Source: Bacterioplanes sp.
GTDB lineage: Bacteria; Pseudomonadota; Gammaproteobacteria; Pseudomonadales; Oceanobacteraceae
Direction of reading: 5' to 3'
NCBI GenBank assembly: GCA_014859445.1
Contig: JACUUC010000003.1
Coordinates: forward strand, 62,001 to 126,000
Length of the DNA: 64,000 nt
In this document: positions 28,675-37,346 of the stretch, piece after piece
Numbering within the stretch: position 1 is the stretch's first letter
Layout: each line of letters begins with the position of its first letter
The notes under the pieces: model-generated
Seen by the model: the letters and a program-made list of their open reading frames with translations, nothing else
What the model was told of the DNA's origin: nothing
Database searches by the model: none
Made by a program: the position numbers and the translations under genes

Positions 28675-30367
28675 CGGCTTCGTTAACCCACTTAATCATG
28701 GTTTGTGCCACACGGGCTGGATCCTCGGCAATTAAGCTCTTCAACGCATCCAACTGACGTTCGTAGCTTTCGGAAGCACCGGGCAATAGGAAATCATCCA
28801 TCCCTTCCAGAGTGACACGATCGTCATCCAAGCCTGCTTCGGCATCTTCCAAGTCATCCAGAATATTAGCACTTTCTTGTCGACCACGGTTGGCAATACT
28901 TTTGATGGTTGGACGAATGACACCAAATATCAAGATTAAGATAAAGAGTCCAGCCAGCACTTGACGAACAATGTCCCAGAACCAGGGCTGCGTCCAGAAA
29001 CCTGGATCGCCCAAGCTCAGTTCGGTCTCTCCCATAAAGGAAGAGTTAATGACAGACACACTGTCACCCCGAGCGGCATTGAATCCCACCGAGTTTTGTA
29101 CCAACAGCTGCAAACGCTGCAAGTCGGCTTCTTGCCAAGGCACCAACGTTACTTGACCATCCGCATTCACTTGACGGCGATCATTCACCACCACGGCCAC
29201 GGTTAAACGACGCAACCGACCGACTTGTTGCTGACGGTAGCTTAACGTGCGGTCTACTTCGTAGTTGCGTGTTGCCTCTGACCGACGATTGCCCGTATTG
29301 CCCCCACCGGCACCACCCGCACCAATGGCTTGCTCAGGAGCGATGGGATCGGCAGGAGGCTGATTGGCCAACGCGCCTGGAATACCACCATTGATGTTTT
29401 GCATGTTTTCTTCGTTAAGCACTTGTTCACTGCGCAAAGCAATCAAATCTGGATTGAAAAACTCTTCCGTTTGCTCAACCACGGTGAAATCCACATCGGC
29501 TGACACTTCCGCTTTGAAATTATTACCACCTAAGACTGGCAATAATATGTTATTGACGGCCGCTCGAACGGAATCTTCCACTCGTGACGTGTATTCCAAC
29601 TGTTTATTTGCTAACACGTCCTTAGATGGCGCTTCAATCTTTGACAACAAATTGCCATGTTGATCAACAATCGACACATCTTCGCGCTTCATGTCGCTGA
29701 CACTGGAAGCCACCAAATTCACCACGGCCTCAACTTGATCGGGGGTCAGCTGACGACCCGCAAATAACTCCACAAAGACAGACGCTCTGGGGTTTCGCTG
29801 ATCGCGAACAAAAACAGACGCTTTGGGTAACGCTAAATGAACACGAGCATTACGCACACTGTTCACGCTGGCAATGGTTCGAGCCAGCTCACCTTCTAAG
29901 CCCCGACGATAACGCGCATTCTCAATAAACTGACTGGTACCCAAGCTACTGTCTTGATCTAATACCTCCATGCCCACTGTTTTATCGGTAATCAAACTGG
30001 CGGCAGCCAAGCGCATTCTGGCCTTGTGCAAGTCGCCTGCGCGCACCATCAAAATCTGCGAGGCGGGTTCAATTTGAAACTGGATTTTTTCCCGTTGCAG
30101 GATTTCAATAATGTCCTGCACATTATGGTCTTGCAAACGGTATATCAATGGCTTGTAGTTCGGCTCCTGCGACCAAATCATGAGTGCAATGGCCAAGGCA
30201 ATGATCAACGCAATGCCCCCAATTACCGAAATTTGACGGACAATATTCAGGCGATTGAAACCCGCCAATACGGGATGAATCGACGCATCGGCATTATCCA
30301 TACTGGACGAGCGATTGGTCTCACCCAACTCGTTCACATTAGCCGTTTGTGCAGGTACGTTTTCCAT
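28667..30367 (-). CDS. fliF: Flagellar MS-ring protein FliF
   Basis: This is the 566-residue membrane ring scaffold. The first membrane helix lies at about residues 46-66 and the second near 470-490 (FWDIVRQVLAGLFILILIFGVI). Between them are the ring-building motifs (LQDHNVQDIIEILQREKI and the segment VRNARVHLALPKASVF). The C-terminal tail binds FliG. It follows fliE by 11 bases. Confidence 0.96.
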   Translation of the reverse strand: MENVPAQTANVNELGETNRSSSMDNADASIHPVLAGFNRLNIVRQISVIGGIALIIALAIALMIWSQEPNYKPLIYRLQDHNVQDIIEILQREKIQFQIEPASQILMVRAGDLHKARMRLAAASLITDKTVGMEVLDQDSSLGTSQFIENARYRRGLEGELARTIASVNSVRNARVHLALPKASVFVRDQRNPRASVFVELFAGRQLTPDQVEAVVNLVASSVSDMKREDVSIVDQHGNLLSKIEAPSKDVLANKQLEYTSRVEDSVRAAVNNILLPVLGGNNFKAEVSADVDFTVVEQTEEFFNPDLIALRSEQVLNEENMQNINGGIPGALANQPPADPIAPEQAIGAGGAGGGNTGNRRSEATRNYEVDRTLSYRQQQVGRLRRLTVAVVVNDRRQVNADGQVTLVPWQEADLQRLQLLVQNSVGFNAARGDSVSVINSSFMGETELSLGDPGFWTQPWFWDIVRQVLAGLFILILIFGVIRPTIKSIANRGRQESANILDDLEDAEAGLDDDRVTLEGMDDFLLPGASESYERQLDALKSLIAEDPARVAQTMIKWVNEADA

Positions 30368-30378
30368 AATTCAACCCA

Positions 30379-30780
30379 TCATACTGGCATGTTCATGACG
30401 TCTTTATAGGCTTCGACCAGTTTATTACGAACCTGAGTCATTGCCTGAAAAGACACACTGGATTTTTGCATAGCGATCATGACTTCGGGTAAGTCGACGC
30501 TGGCATCGCCTTGTTCAAAACGCGTTGATAAATCGCTCGCCACCTTTTGGTTGCTATTCACCGTATTAATGGCATTTTGAAACATGGTTTGAAAATTGGG
30601 GATGGAAGGATCGCCTTGCGGCATAGCAACACGAGCTGTTTCAGCAACCGCTCGCGGGGCGCCAATGCCTTGCATCGGATTGACCGGCGCAGTCACTGCG
30701 TTATTTTGATTGGCACGAATTTGATCCTTCACCTGGCGCATCTGCATCAGCACGCTGTTCACATCAACACGATTCACCAT
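30379..30780 (-). CDS. fliE: Flagellar hook-basal body protein FliE
   Basis: FliE joins the MS ring to the rod. The conserved C-terminal half is visible in [32 protein letters not shown]. The N-terminal part is variable. The 133-residue length is slightly longer than the usual 105-110. It is the first gene of the fliEFGHIJ unit and has a sigma-54 promoter upstream. Confidence 0.94.
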   Translation of the reverse strand: MVNRVDVNSVLMQMRQVKDQIRANQNNAVTAPVNPMQGIGAPRAVAETARVAMPQGDPSIPNFQTMFQNAINTVNSNQKVASDLSTRFEQGDASVDLPEVMIAMQKSSVSFQAMTQVRNKLVEAYKDVMNMPV

Positions 30781-30865
30781 ACATCACCTCGTTCATCAGT
30801 CATCAGCAACAACGTTCGTTTTTTTGACGCTATTGCTGCTTTTTATTAATCCCTTATTTGACTAA

Positions 30866-30881
30866 TGCAAAGGCCTTGCCA
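30866..30881 (-). promoter_or_regulatory. Sigma-54 promoter for the fliE operon
   Basis: The minus strand reads TGGCAAGGCCTTTGCA, with GG and GC 10 bases apart and only one mismatch to TGGCACG-N4-TTGCA. It lies about 85 bases before the fliE ATG, directly downstream of the fleR stop. Confidence 0.65.
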
Positions 30882-30887
30882 ATATTC

Positions 30888-32294
30888 TCAGTTAAATAAC
30901 ATGGCCTCAACATCAATGCCTTCTTCACGTAACTTCGCCATTTTGTAGCGCAACGTGCGCGGACTGATGCCCAAGCGATCGGCGGCTTCTTTACGCGATG
31001 GCTCTTCTCGCAGTGCTCGAACAATCAACGCCACTTCACGATGACGCAAATCTTGGCCCAACTCGCCCTCGTCTCCGCCATGGGACGAACCTGAGCCAGC
31101 ATGGATCGCATCGGCAGAGGCGACTCTGGTTATTGTCTGAGCAGGAATGCCAGTGTCCAGCTGTTTGTTTTTTGGAATCGCCGTCAAAATGATGTCATTC
31201 GCAAACAACTGCGGTCCAACCTGCATAATCAAGGCACGTTGCATGGTGTTATCCAGCTCACGTACATTTCCAGGCCATGGGTGTGATAGCAATTTTTGCT
31301 CGACGTCTGGCGTCATTTGCGGGGTCGGACGCTTCATTTTTTGGGCGTGATGTGCCAGTAACCGACGTGCAAGCGGCAGAATATCGTCACGACGATCGCG
31401 CAAGGGTAACCACTGCAAAGGGAACACACTGAGGCGATAGTACAAATCTTCACGAAATTTGCCTTCTGCCACATAATCCGCTAAATCTCGGTTGGTGGTG
31501 GCAATAATACGCACATCCAAATCAATGACTTTCTTACCGCCTAAGCGTTCAACTTGACGTTCTTGCAGCACACGTAACAATTTGGCCTGTAGACCCAGAT
31601 CCATTTCGGTGATTTCATCCAGCAATAACGTGCCACCTTCAGCCTGCTCAAACTTACCCGGCATGGCATGATACGCGCCAGTAAATGCCCCTTTTTCATA
31701 GCCAAACAACATGGCTTCGAGCATGTTCTCAGGAATCGCTGCACAGTTAATAGCAATAAATGGCTGGTGTTTACGCACCGATTGCTGGTGAACATAACGT
31801 GCCAGGACTTCTTTACCAGTACCACTTTCACCACTGATTAACACCGTGGAATCGGTTTGCGCGACACGCTGAGCAATTTGAAACAGTTGCTGCGATACGG
31901 CCGCTTCACACACCGGCTCGGAATCGTCTTCATGACTCTGTTCGCCCGAAAATGGTTTTAAAATACGATCCAATTCGGACAATTCAAAGGGCTTCATAAG
32001 GTAATCATTGGCACCGCGTTGCATCGCCTTGACGGCCTGGCCCACATCCCCATACGCCGTCATCAATACCACGGGCAACCAAGGGTGTTGCTGTTTGATC
32101 TCGGCCAACAGAGTTAAACCATCCATTTCCGGCATATTGATGTCGGATAACACCAAGTCTAAAGTGTTGTTGTTCACCATGGATAAGCCTTCACGACCGT
32201 TGCTCGCCTCAAACACCTCATAGCCCTTCATCATCAAAGTATCGACCACGGCTTCGCGTAAGCGCAAATCATCTTCTACGACTAAAATTCTCAT
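30888..32294 (-). CDS. fleR: Sigma-54-dependent response regulator FleR
   Basis: FleR activates mid-class flagellar genes with sigma-54. Receiver domain at 1-115 (RILVVEDDLRLREAV, phospho-acceptor LVLSDINMPEMDG). The AAA+ domain has Walker A GESGTGKEVLARY, the sigma-54 contact loop GAFTGA and Walker B GGTLLLDEI. A Fis-type helix-turn-helix ends the protein (RKEAADRLGISPRTLRYK). The start at 32294 overlaps the fleS stop as ATGA and has GGAG 8 or so bases upstream; the open frame extends 25 codons further inside fleS. Product 468 residues. Confidence 0.95.
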   Translation of the reverse strand: MRILVVEDDLRLREAVVDTLMMKGYEVFEASNGREGLSMVNNNTLDLVLSDINMPEMDGLTLLAEIKQQHPWLPVVLMTAYGDVGQAVKAMQRGANDYLMKPFELSELDRILKPFSGEQSHEDDSEPVCEAAVSQQLFQIAQRVAQTDSTVLISGESGTGKEVLARYVHQQSVRKHQPFIAINCAAIPENMLEAMLFGYEKGAFTGAYHAMPGKFEQAEGGTLLLDEITEMDLGLQAKLLRVLQERQVERLGGKKVIDLDVRIIATTNRDLADYVAEGKFREDLYYRLSVFPLQWLPLRDRRDDILPLARRLLAHHAQKMKRPTPQMTPDVEQKLLSHPWPGNVRELDNTMQRALIMQVGPQLFANDIILTAIPKNKQLDTGIPAQTITRVASADAIHAGSGSSHGGDEGELGQDLRHREVALIVRALREEPSRKEAADRLGISPRTLRYKMAKLREEGIDVEAMLFN

Positions 32295-33553
32295 GCTTGC
32301 TCTCCTACGGTAGTCGCCATCGACGCGCTGGGCATTGGACGTAACGACGGTAAAATCAATTCGGCACAAACGCCCCCCATCGGGCTATCCGAGAGTGAAA
32401 ATTCACCACGATGTGCTCGTGTTACGGCCTGTACGACCGCCAACCCCAAGCCCGTGCCGTTGGACTTTGTGGTATAGAATGGCTCCATCAATCGCTGCTT
32501 CACATCTGGGCTTAAGCCTGGGCCATTATCCAGCACTTGAATTTGTAATCCTTGCTGTGCGGTCTGACTGAAGCGCAAAGCAATCTCAATAGGCTGCTCA
32601 CCACTCTCAAGCGCATTATTCACTAAATTCATGAGGCTGCTGATTAACGCATCGCGATGACACGTAATGCGATGATCAGGGCAATCGTTACGCACGATTA
32701 ATTGCGCTTGATACTGTGCCAACGGCACTTCCATCGCCGCCATCACGCCCTGCGCTAATTCGGCAACGGTCATCTCATCATTCAACGGAGCCTCACCACG
32801 CGCAAAGATGAGCATGTCTCGAACTTGGTTTTCCAGATGGCGTAAGCGCTCTTGTAATTTCTCGGCAAAGGGCACGCGCTGGGCTTCAGTTAGGGTAGGA
32901 TTTGCCAAATGACCGGCATATAACGTAGCGGCACTCAGGGGTGTACGTATTTGATGTGCCAACGAAGCAACCATTTTGCCCATGGACGACAACCGTTCAT
33001 GCTGACTTAACTGGGCCTGCAAGGCACGAGTTTGTGTCATGTCCGTTAATAAAATGAGCTGCCCACCCTCTCGCAACATCGGTGCGGTTTGCAAATTAAC
33101 GCGACGACCATCCACTAATGAAATTTCATGGCCATCGTCTTGGCGCGGCTTGAAGCACTGTTGAATCAGCGTACGCCAACGCAACCCGACCAAACTGACT
33201 TGACGAGTCGGTGCCAACAACAATTGCTCAGCCGCCGGATTCGCTTGCGCCACATAACCATTGGAATCCAACACCAACACACCCGCCGGCATAAGCTGCA
33301 ACAGACTTTCCAAACGATTGGCAATGCGCTCTTTGTCCGCCAGTTCACGCATACGCTGTGCTGAGACGCTGGCCAATTCGCCGCTTAACTGCTCAACACG
33401 GTTTTCTAAAAACGCATACGAGTCGGTCAATTGACGCGACATTTCGTTAAAAAACGAAAAGGCTTTTTTCAACTCTCCCGCTTCCATGTGTGCAACACCC
33501 GTTCCCATTGCAGGAACGGACTGAACCGGTTGTTGTAATGCGGCATTGGCCAT
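32291..33553 (-). CDS. fleS: Flagellar sensor histidine kinase FleS
   Basis: FleS is a soluble kinase for FleR. An N-terminal coiled coil is followed by a PAS domain (about 75-190), the phosphorylated histidine in MVASLAHQIRTPLSAA, and the ATPase domain (N box LMNLVNNALES, G1 VLDNGPGLS, G2 TGLGLAVVQ). There is no membrane segment. The ATG at 33553 is chosen for AGAGG 5 bases upstream. Product 420 residues. It opens the flagellar locus and has a sigma-54 promoter upstream; fleQ, its usual neighbour, is absent here. Confidence 0.94.
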   Translation of the reverse strand: MANAALQQPVQSVPAMGTGVAHMEAGELKKAFSFFNEMSRQLTDSYAFLENRVEQLSGELASVSAQRMRELADKERIANRLESLLQLMPAGVLVLDSNGYVAQANPAAEQLLLAPTRQVSLVGLRWRTLIQQCFKPRQDDGHEISLVDGRRVNLQTAPMLREGGQLILLTDMTQTRALQAQLSQHERLSSMGKMVASLAHQIRTPLSAATLYAGHLANPTLTEAQRVPFAEKLQERLRHLENQVRDMLIFARGEAPLNDEMTVAELAQGVMAAMEVPLAQYQAQLIVRNDCPDHRITCHRDALISSLMNLVNNALESGEQPIEIALRFSQTAQQGLQIQVLDNGPGLSPDVKQRLMEPFYTTKSNGTGLGLAVVQAVTRAHRGEFSLSDSPMGGVCAELILPSLRPMPSASMATTVGEQA

Positions 33554-33609
33554 AAGCACCTCTAGTATTGCCAGAAAACTGGCTAATCAATCCACTTAAT
33601 AGTGTCTAG

Positions 33610-33625
33610 AGCAATTAGCGTGCCT
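33610..33625 (-). promoter_or_regulatory. Sigma-54 promoter for fleSR
   Basis: The minus strand reads AGGCACGCTAATTGCT, matching TGGCACG-N4-TTGCT at all but the first base. The expected start of transcription is about 45 bases before the fleS ATG. In Pseudomonas fleSR is FleQ/sigma-54 dependent. Confidence 0.7.
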
Positions 33626-33656
33626 ATTTTTTAACGCGGGAATCATAAAAAAGCGT

Positions 33657-33683
33657 CAAAAAAACCTTCGCAAATTACGAAGG
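33657..33683 (-). terminator. Rho-independent terminator after the GST gene
   Basis: On the minus strand the hairpin ACCTTCG-TAATTTG-CGAAGGT is followed by a run of T. It lies between the nu-class GST gene and fleS, insulating the flagellar locus. Confidence 0.7.
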
Positions 33684-33805
33684 TCAATTTTTGAACGGAA
33701 AACCATGAATTTTCTTTGGAATTTTGACGAAAAATCAAACGCTAGCGACGTTGACGCCATGCACTGTAACGAGCATGCACCCCGCGCACCCAGCATCGCT
33801 GCCTT

Positions 33806-34477
33806 TTATTTTTGAATGAGTTGACGACCTGCCGCTGCCACATCGTCAGGTGCTGGTCGTGCCGGTAATTGAATGCCTCGCTGCACGGCGGGACGTTGAC
33901 GAACACGCTCTAACCAGACCTGCAAATGCGTCAACCCATCAATGGAAATACCCGACCAAGCATAGGTGTGCGCCCAACACCAGTTTGCGATATCGGCAAT
34001 ACTGTACTGACCGACACCCTCGCCCACCAGATAATCGCGCTCGGCCAAATGGTCATTGAGAACCGTCAACAAACGCCGCCCTTCGTTTTGATAGCGTTCA
34101 ATCGCCGCCGGAATGGTTTCAGGAAAATAACGATAAAAGACATTGGCTTGCCCCATCATTGGCCCTAAGCCACCCATCTGGAACATCAACCACTGTGTCA
34201 CTTGCGACTTTTCTTTGGCTGTTTGTCCCAACAAATGGCCAGCTTTTTCCGCCAAATAAAGCATGATGGCACCCGACTCGAATACCACAAAATCATCCGC
34301 ATCGCGGTCTTTCATCACCGGAATACGACCGTTTGGGTTCATCGCCAAAAACCAATCTTCTTTCTGCTCATTGCGACTTAAATCAATGGCATGCAAGGTA
34401 TATGGCAGCGACAACTCCTCCAGTAATACGGTGATTTTCCAACCATTGGGTGTGGGCGAGGTATACAAATCAATCAT
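33806..34477 (-). CDS. yfcG: Glutathione S-transferase family, YfcG-like
   Basis: The 223-residue product has a thioredoxin-fold N-terminal domain and a helical C-terminal domain. The active-site stretch YTSPTPNGWKITVLLEEL and the segments NPNGRIPVM and ESGAIMLYLAEKAG match the nu-class proteins such as E. coli YfcG, which act as glutathione-dependent disulfide-bond reductases. The C-terminal half also matches (GGLGPMMGQ, YSIADIANWCWAH). It lies 9 bases after a second GST-family gene and is probably cotranscribed with it. Confidence 0.85.
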   Translation of the reverse strand: MIDLYTSPTPNGWKITVLLEELSLPYTLHAIDLSRNEQKEDWFLAMNPNGRIPVMKDRDADDFVVFESGAIMLYLAEKAGHLLGQTAKEKSQVTQWLMFQMGGLGPMMGQANVFYRYFPETIPAAIERYQNEGRRLLTVLNDHLAERDYLVGEGVGQYSIADIANWCWAHTYAWSGISIDGLTHLQVWLERVRQRPAVQRGIQLPARPAPDDVAAAGRQLIQK

Positions 34478-34486
34478 ACGGACTCC

Positions 34487-35110
34487 TTATTGCCAAGAGG
34501 CGGCATAGCTTGGACGCGCTTGACACTCTGCATACCAACGCTGAATGGAAGGATGACGATCATCAATCCGCACTTGAATGACTTTGGCGAAATCCAACGC
34601 ACACAGCGCGGTAATATCCGCCACCGTAAAGCGCTCACCCGCCACATAAGCATGGCGAGCCAACTGCTGCTCTAATACCTGCAAAAACGCGACCGCACTG
34701 CGAGCACATTCTTGCCCCCAAGCAGGCACTGGCGTCATACGATCTTTGAAAAAACCCGATCCATGCTGAAATGCCATACCCACCGGATACAACAAGCCAA
34801 TTTCTACATGACGATCCCACATATCAATGTGCGCCTGTTCTAATGGCGATACTCCACACAAATTGGGCTCCGGATAACATTGATCTAAATAGCGATTAAT
34901 GGCTCCGGCTTCGGATAGACATTCACCACTGGACAACGCCAGCATCGGCACTTTCGCCATCGGGTTTTGCTGAACAAATTCATCACGCAAGTTATCGCCC
35001 GCAGCCAAGTCTAGTGACACAATTTCGACCTGATCCAATAGAGACTTTTCCGCAAGTAGCATCACCACTCGACGAGGGCTAGGCGCTTTACTGGCACTGT
35101 ACAGTTTCAT
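34487..35110 (-). CDS. Glutathione S-transferase family protein
   Basis: The 207-residue product starts MKLYSASKAPSPRRVVMLLAEK, a GST N-terminal domain with serines near the glutathione site, and continues with NPMAKVPMLAL and ECLSEAGAINRYLD (the conserved Glu/Ser contact for glutathione). The C-terminal domain contains FTVADITALCALDFAKVI. Its class is not clear from sequence; it is quite different from the neighbouring YfcG-like gene. Substrate unknown. Confidence 0.82.
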   Translation of the reverse strand: MKLYSASKAPSPRRVVMLLAEKSLLDQVEIVSLDLAAGDNLRDEFVQQNPMAKVPMLALSSGECLSEAGAINRYLDQCYPEPNLCGVSPLEQAHIDMWDRHVEIGLLYPVGMAFQHGSGFFKDRMTPVPAWGQECARSAVAFLQVLEQQLARHAYVAGERFTVADITALCALDFAKVIQVRIDDRHPSIQRWYAECQARPSYAASWQ

Positions 35111-35195
35111 TTTATTATTCCTATGTAGGGCCTTTTAGTAGGCTTGACGCTACGATGAAATGCAGAAGGGGTCAATGCTCGTTACGAGAACACAC

Positions 35196-35225
35196 AAAAA
35201 ACCCCACTCAATTGAGCAGGGTTTT
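35196..35225 (-). terminator. Terminator hairpin after the helicase gene
   Basis: An A-rich/T-rich flanked inverted repeat (AAAACCC, two unpaired bases, CTCAATTGAG, two unpaired bases, GGGTTTT) lies about 30 bases after the deaD stop. On the minus strand it ends in a T-run. Confidence 0.65.
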
Positions 35226-35253
35226 CTGTTGTATGGCGACGATCAATAACGTC

Positions 35254-37137
35254 TTAGCTGGCGCGACTGCGCGGCGCACGGCCTTCTGGCTTGGCCTTGC
35301 CACGATGCGGCTTACGGGGTGCACCGCTTGGTGCACCGTTCGACGCGTTGCTGGAACGACGCGGACGCGCCTCACGCACTGGCGCTGATGATTCTTTGCT
35401 GGCTTCACTTTCCTTGTAAGGACGCAAGTTCAATGTTTTGCCACAAACCCGTGCCTTTTTCAGGGTCGCCATCGTGCCCGTTGGCATACCCGCTGGCAAA
35501 TCAATGACAGCAAACTGCTCAAAAATCTCGATATGACCAATGAACTTGCTTTCTAAATCGCCTTCATTTGCAACGGCACCAACCAAGTTGCCGGGTTTCA
35601 AGCCATCGTCATAACCGACCGACACCATAAAACGCGTCATACTCACATCCGGCAACCCTTTCAACGGCATCGGCTGTTCATTGGGTAATGCTTTACTACC
35701 ACGCACAGGACGATCACCACGCACGGGGCGATCACGACTGGAACGATCCGCACGCTCAGGGCGCTCTTGCGCACTGCGCTCACGGCGTTCACGCTCACGC
35801 AAACGGGCTTCCGCTTTTTCATCGATAAACAGCGGCTTTTCACCCTGCAACAAGGCGGCCAATGCAGCAGCCACATCCACCGCATCCACACTGTGCTCGG
35901 TCAAGATAGACTCGATTAACGTTTTGTACACAGCTGTATTTTCTGGTTGCATCGCCGCCAGAACACGCTCTTGGAAGCGCTGTGCACGCTTATCGTTGAC
36001 TTGTTGGGCAGTTGGCAACGCCATTTCTTCAATTTCTTGACGCGTGGCTTTTTCGATGTCGCGCAATAATCGTTTTTCGCGACCGCGAATAAACGCAATG
36101 GCATCACCGGTACGACCAGCACGACCTGTACGACCAATGCGGTGTACATACGATTCGGTGTCTTGTGGGATGTCGTAGTTAACAACGTGACTGATACGCT
36201 CAACATCCAAACCACGCGCAGCGACATCGGTTGCCACGATCATGTCGAGCTGGCCTTGCTTTAATTTTTCAACGGTCTTTTCGCGCAGTGCCTGTGGAAT
36301 ATCACCATTCAATGGCGCACACTTGAAACCGTGTGCCTGCATGTAATCGGCAACTTCTTCCGTTGCTTGCTTGGTACGGACAAACACCATCATCGCGTCG
36401 AAGTCTTCGACTTCACACATGCGTAACAAGGCGTCATTTTTGTGAGCACCAGCCACAAACCAATAGCGTTGACGGACATTCGCATTGGTGGTGGTTTTGT
36501 TTTGGATTTTAACTTGAACGGGATCATTCAAATGCGTTTCCGCTACGCGTTGAATTTCGCGCGGCATGGTCGCCGAGAATAAGGCTACCTGACGGGCGGC
36601 AGGCGCGTGCTCTAAAATCCAATTCACATCGTCAATGAAACCCATGCGCAGCATTTCATCGGCTTCGTCCAGCACCACCGCTTTAATATCGGCCAAGCTT
36701 AACGTGCCACGACGCAAGTGATCCATCACTCGACCCGGTGTACCCACCACCCACTGAGGTCCACGCTTTAATTCACGTAATTGGCTGTCGTAAGCCGCAC
36801 CACCGTAAATAGCCGCCACATTCAAGCCATCAATGTACTTGCTGTAGGTTTTTACGGCTTCAGCCACTTGCTGCGCCAACTCACGAGTTGGTGCCAACAC
36901 CAGCACTTGAGGCGATTTAAAATCAACTTGCGTACGCGCAATCAGCGGCAAAGAAAAAGCGGCGGTTTTACCGGTACCCGTTTGCGCCATGCCCAACACA
37001 TCACGGCCAGCTAATAAAGAAGGGATAGCTTCGGTTTGAATCGGTGAAGGTTTTTCGTAACCTAACTCGTCCAAAGTCCGAAGAATAGGAAAAGGTAAGC
37101 CCAGGCTAGCGAAGCCTGTTGGAATTGAATCGGTCAT
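35254..37137 (-). CDS. deaD: DEAD-box RNA helicase DeaD (CsdA)
   Basis: This ATP-dependent RNA helicase acts in ribosome assembly and RNA decay, often in the cold. The 627-residue product has the Q motif (GYEKPSPIQTEAIP), motif I AQTGTGKTAAF, DEAD in VLDEADEMLRMGF, SAT in LFSATMP and motif VI HRIGRTGRAGR. A DbpA-type RNA-binding domain lies at about 495-570 (FMVSVGYDDGLKPGNLVGAV). Arg/Ser/Gly-rich basic stretches precede and follow it. It stands alone, divergent from the histidine kinase gene. Confidence 0.95.
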   Translation of the reverse strand: MTDSIPTGFASLGLPFPILRTLDELGYEKPSPIQTEAIPSLLAGRDVLGMAQTGTGKTAAFSLPLIARTQVDFKSPQVLVLAPTRELAQQVAEAVKTYSKYIDGLNVAAIYGGAAYDSQLRELKRGPQWVVGTPGRVMDHLRRGTLSLADIKAVVLDEADEMLRMGFIDDVNWILEHAPAARQVALFSATMPREIQRVAETHLNDPVQVKIQNKTTTNANVRQRYWFVAGAHKNDALLRMCEVEDFDAMMVFVRTKQATEEVADYMQAHGFKCAPLNGDIPQALREKTVEKLKQGQLDMIVATDVAARGLDVERISHVVNYDIPQDTESYVHRIGRTGRAGRTGDAIAFIRGREKRLLRDIEKATRQEIEEMALPTAQQVNDKRAQRFQERVLAAMQPENTAVYKTLIESILTEHSVDAVDVAAALAALLQGEKPLFIDEKAEARLRERERRERSAQERPERADRSSRDRPVRGDRPVRGSKALPNEQPMPLKGLPDVSMTRFMVSVGYDDGLKPGNLVGAVANEGDLESKFIGHIEIFEQFAVIDLPAGMPTGTMATLKKARVCGKTLNLRPYKESEASKESSAPVREARPRRSSNASNGAPSGAPRKPHRGKAKPEGRAPRSRAS

Positions 37138-37346
37138 TTTTTACCTGTCGTTCAAAGAGGAAGGGCATGGCCGCTCACACACTTTGCAAACGCGGCTTGG
37201 CCCGACTCGGGATTAAAAGAGCGCGTAGTCTATCCTAATTTTGCTCAATCTGCTCATTTTTTTTAGTAACCGTTTGTTCAGCAGGCTTGATCATTGGCAA
37301 TTAGGAACATGGCTGCTAGTCTGAGGAAAACCCTAAAGATAATTCT

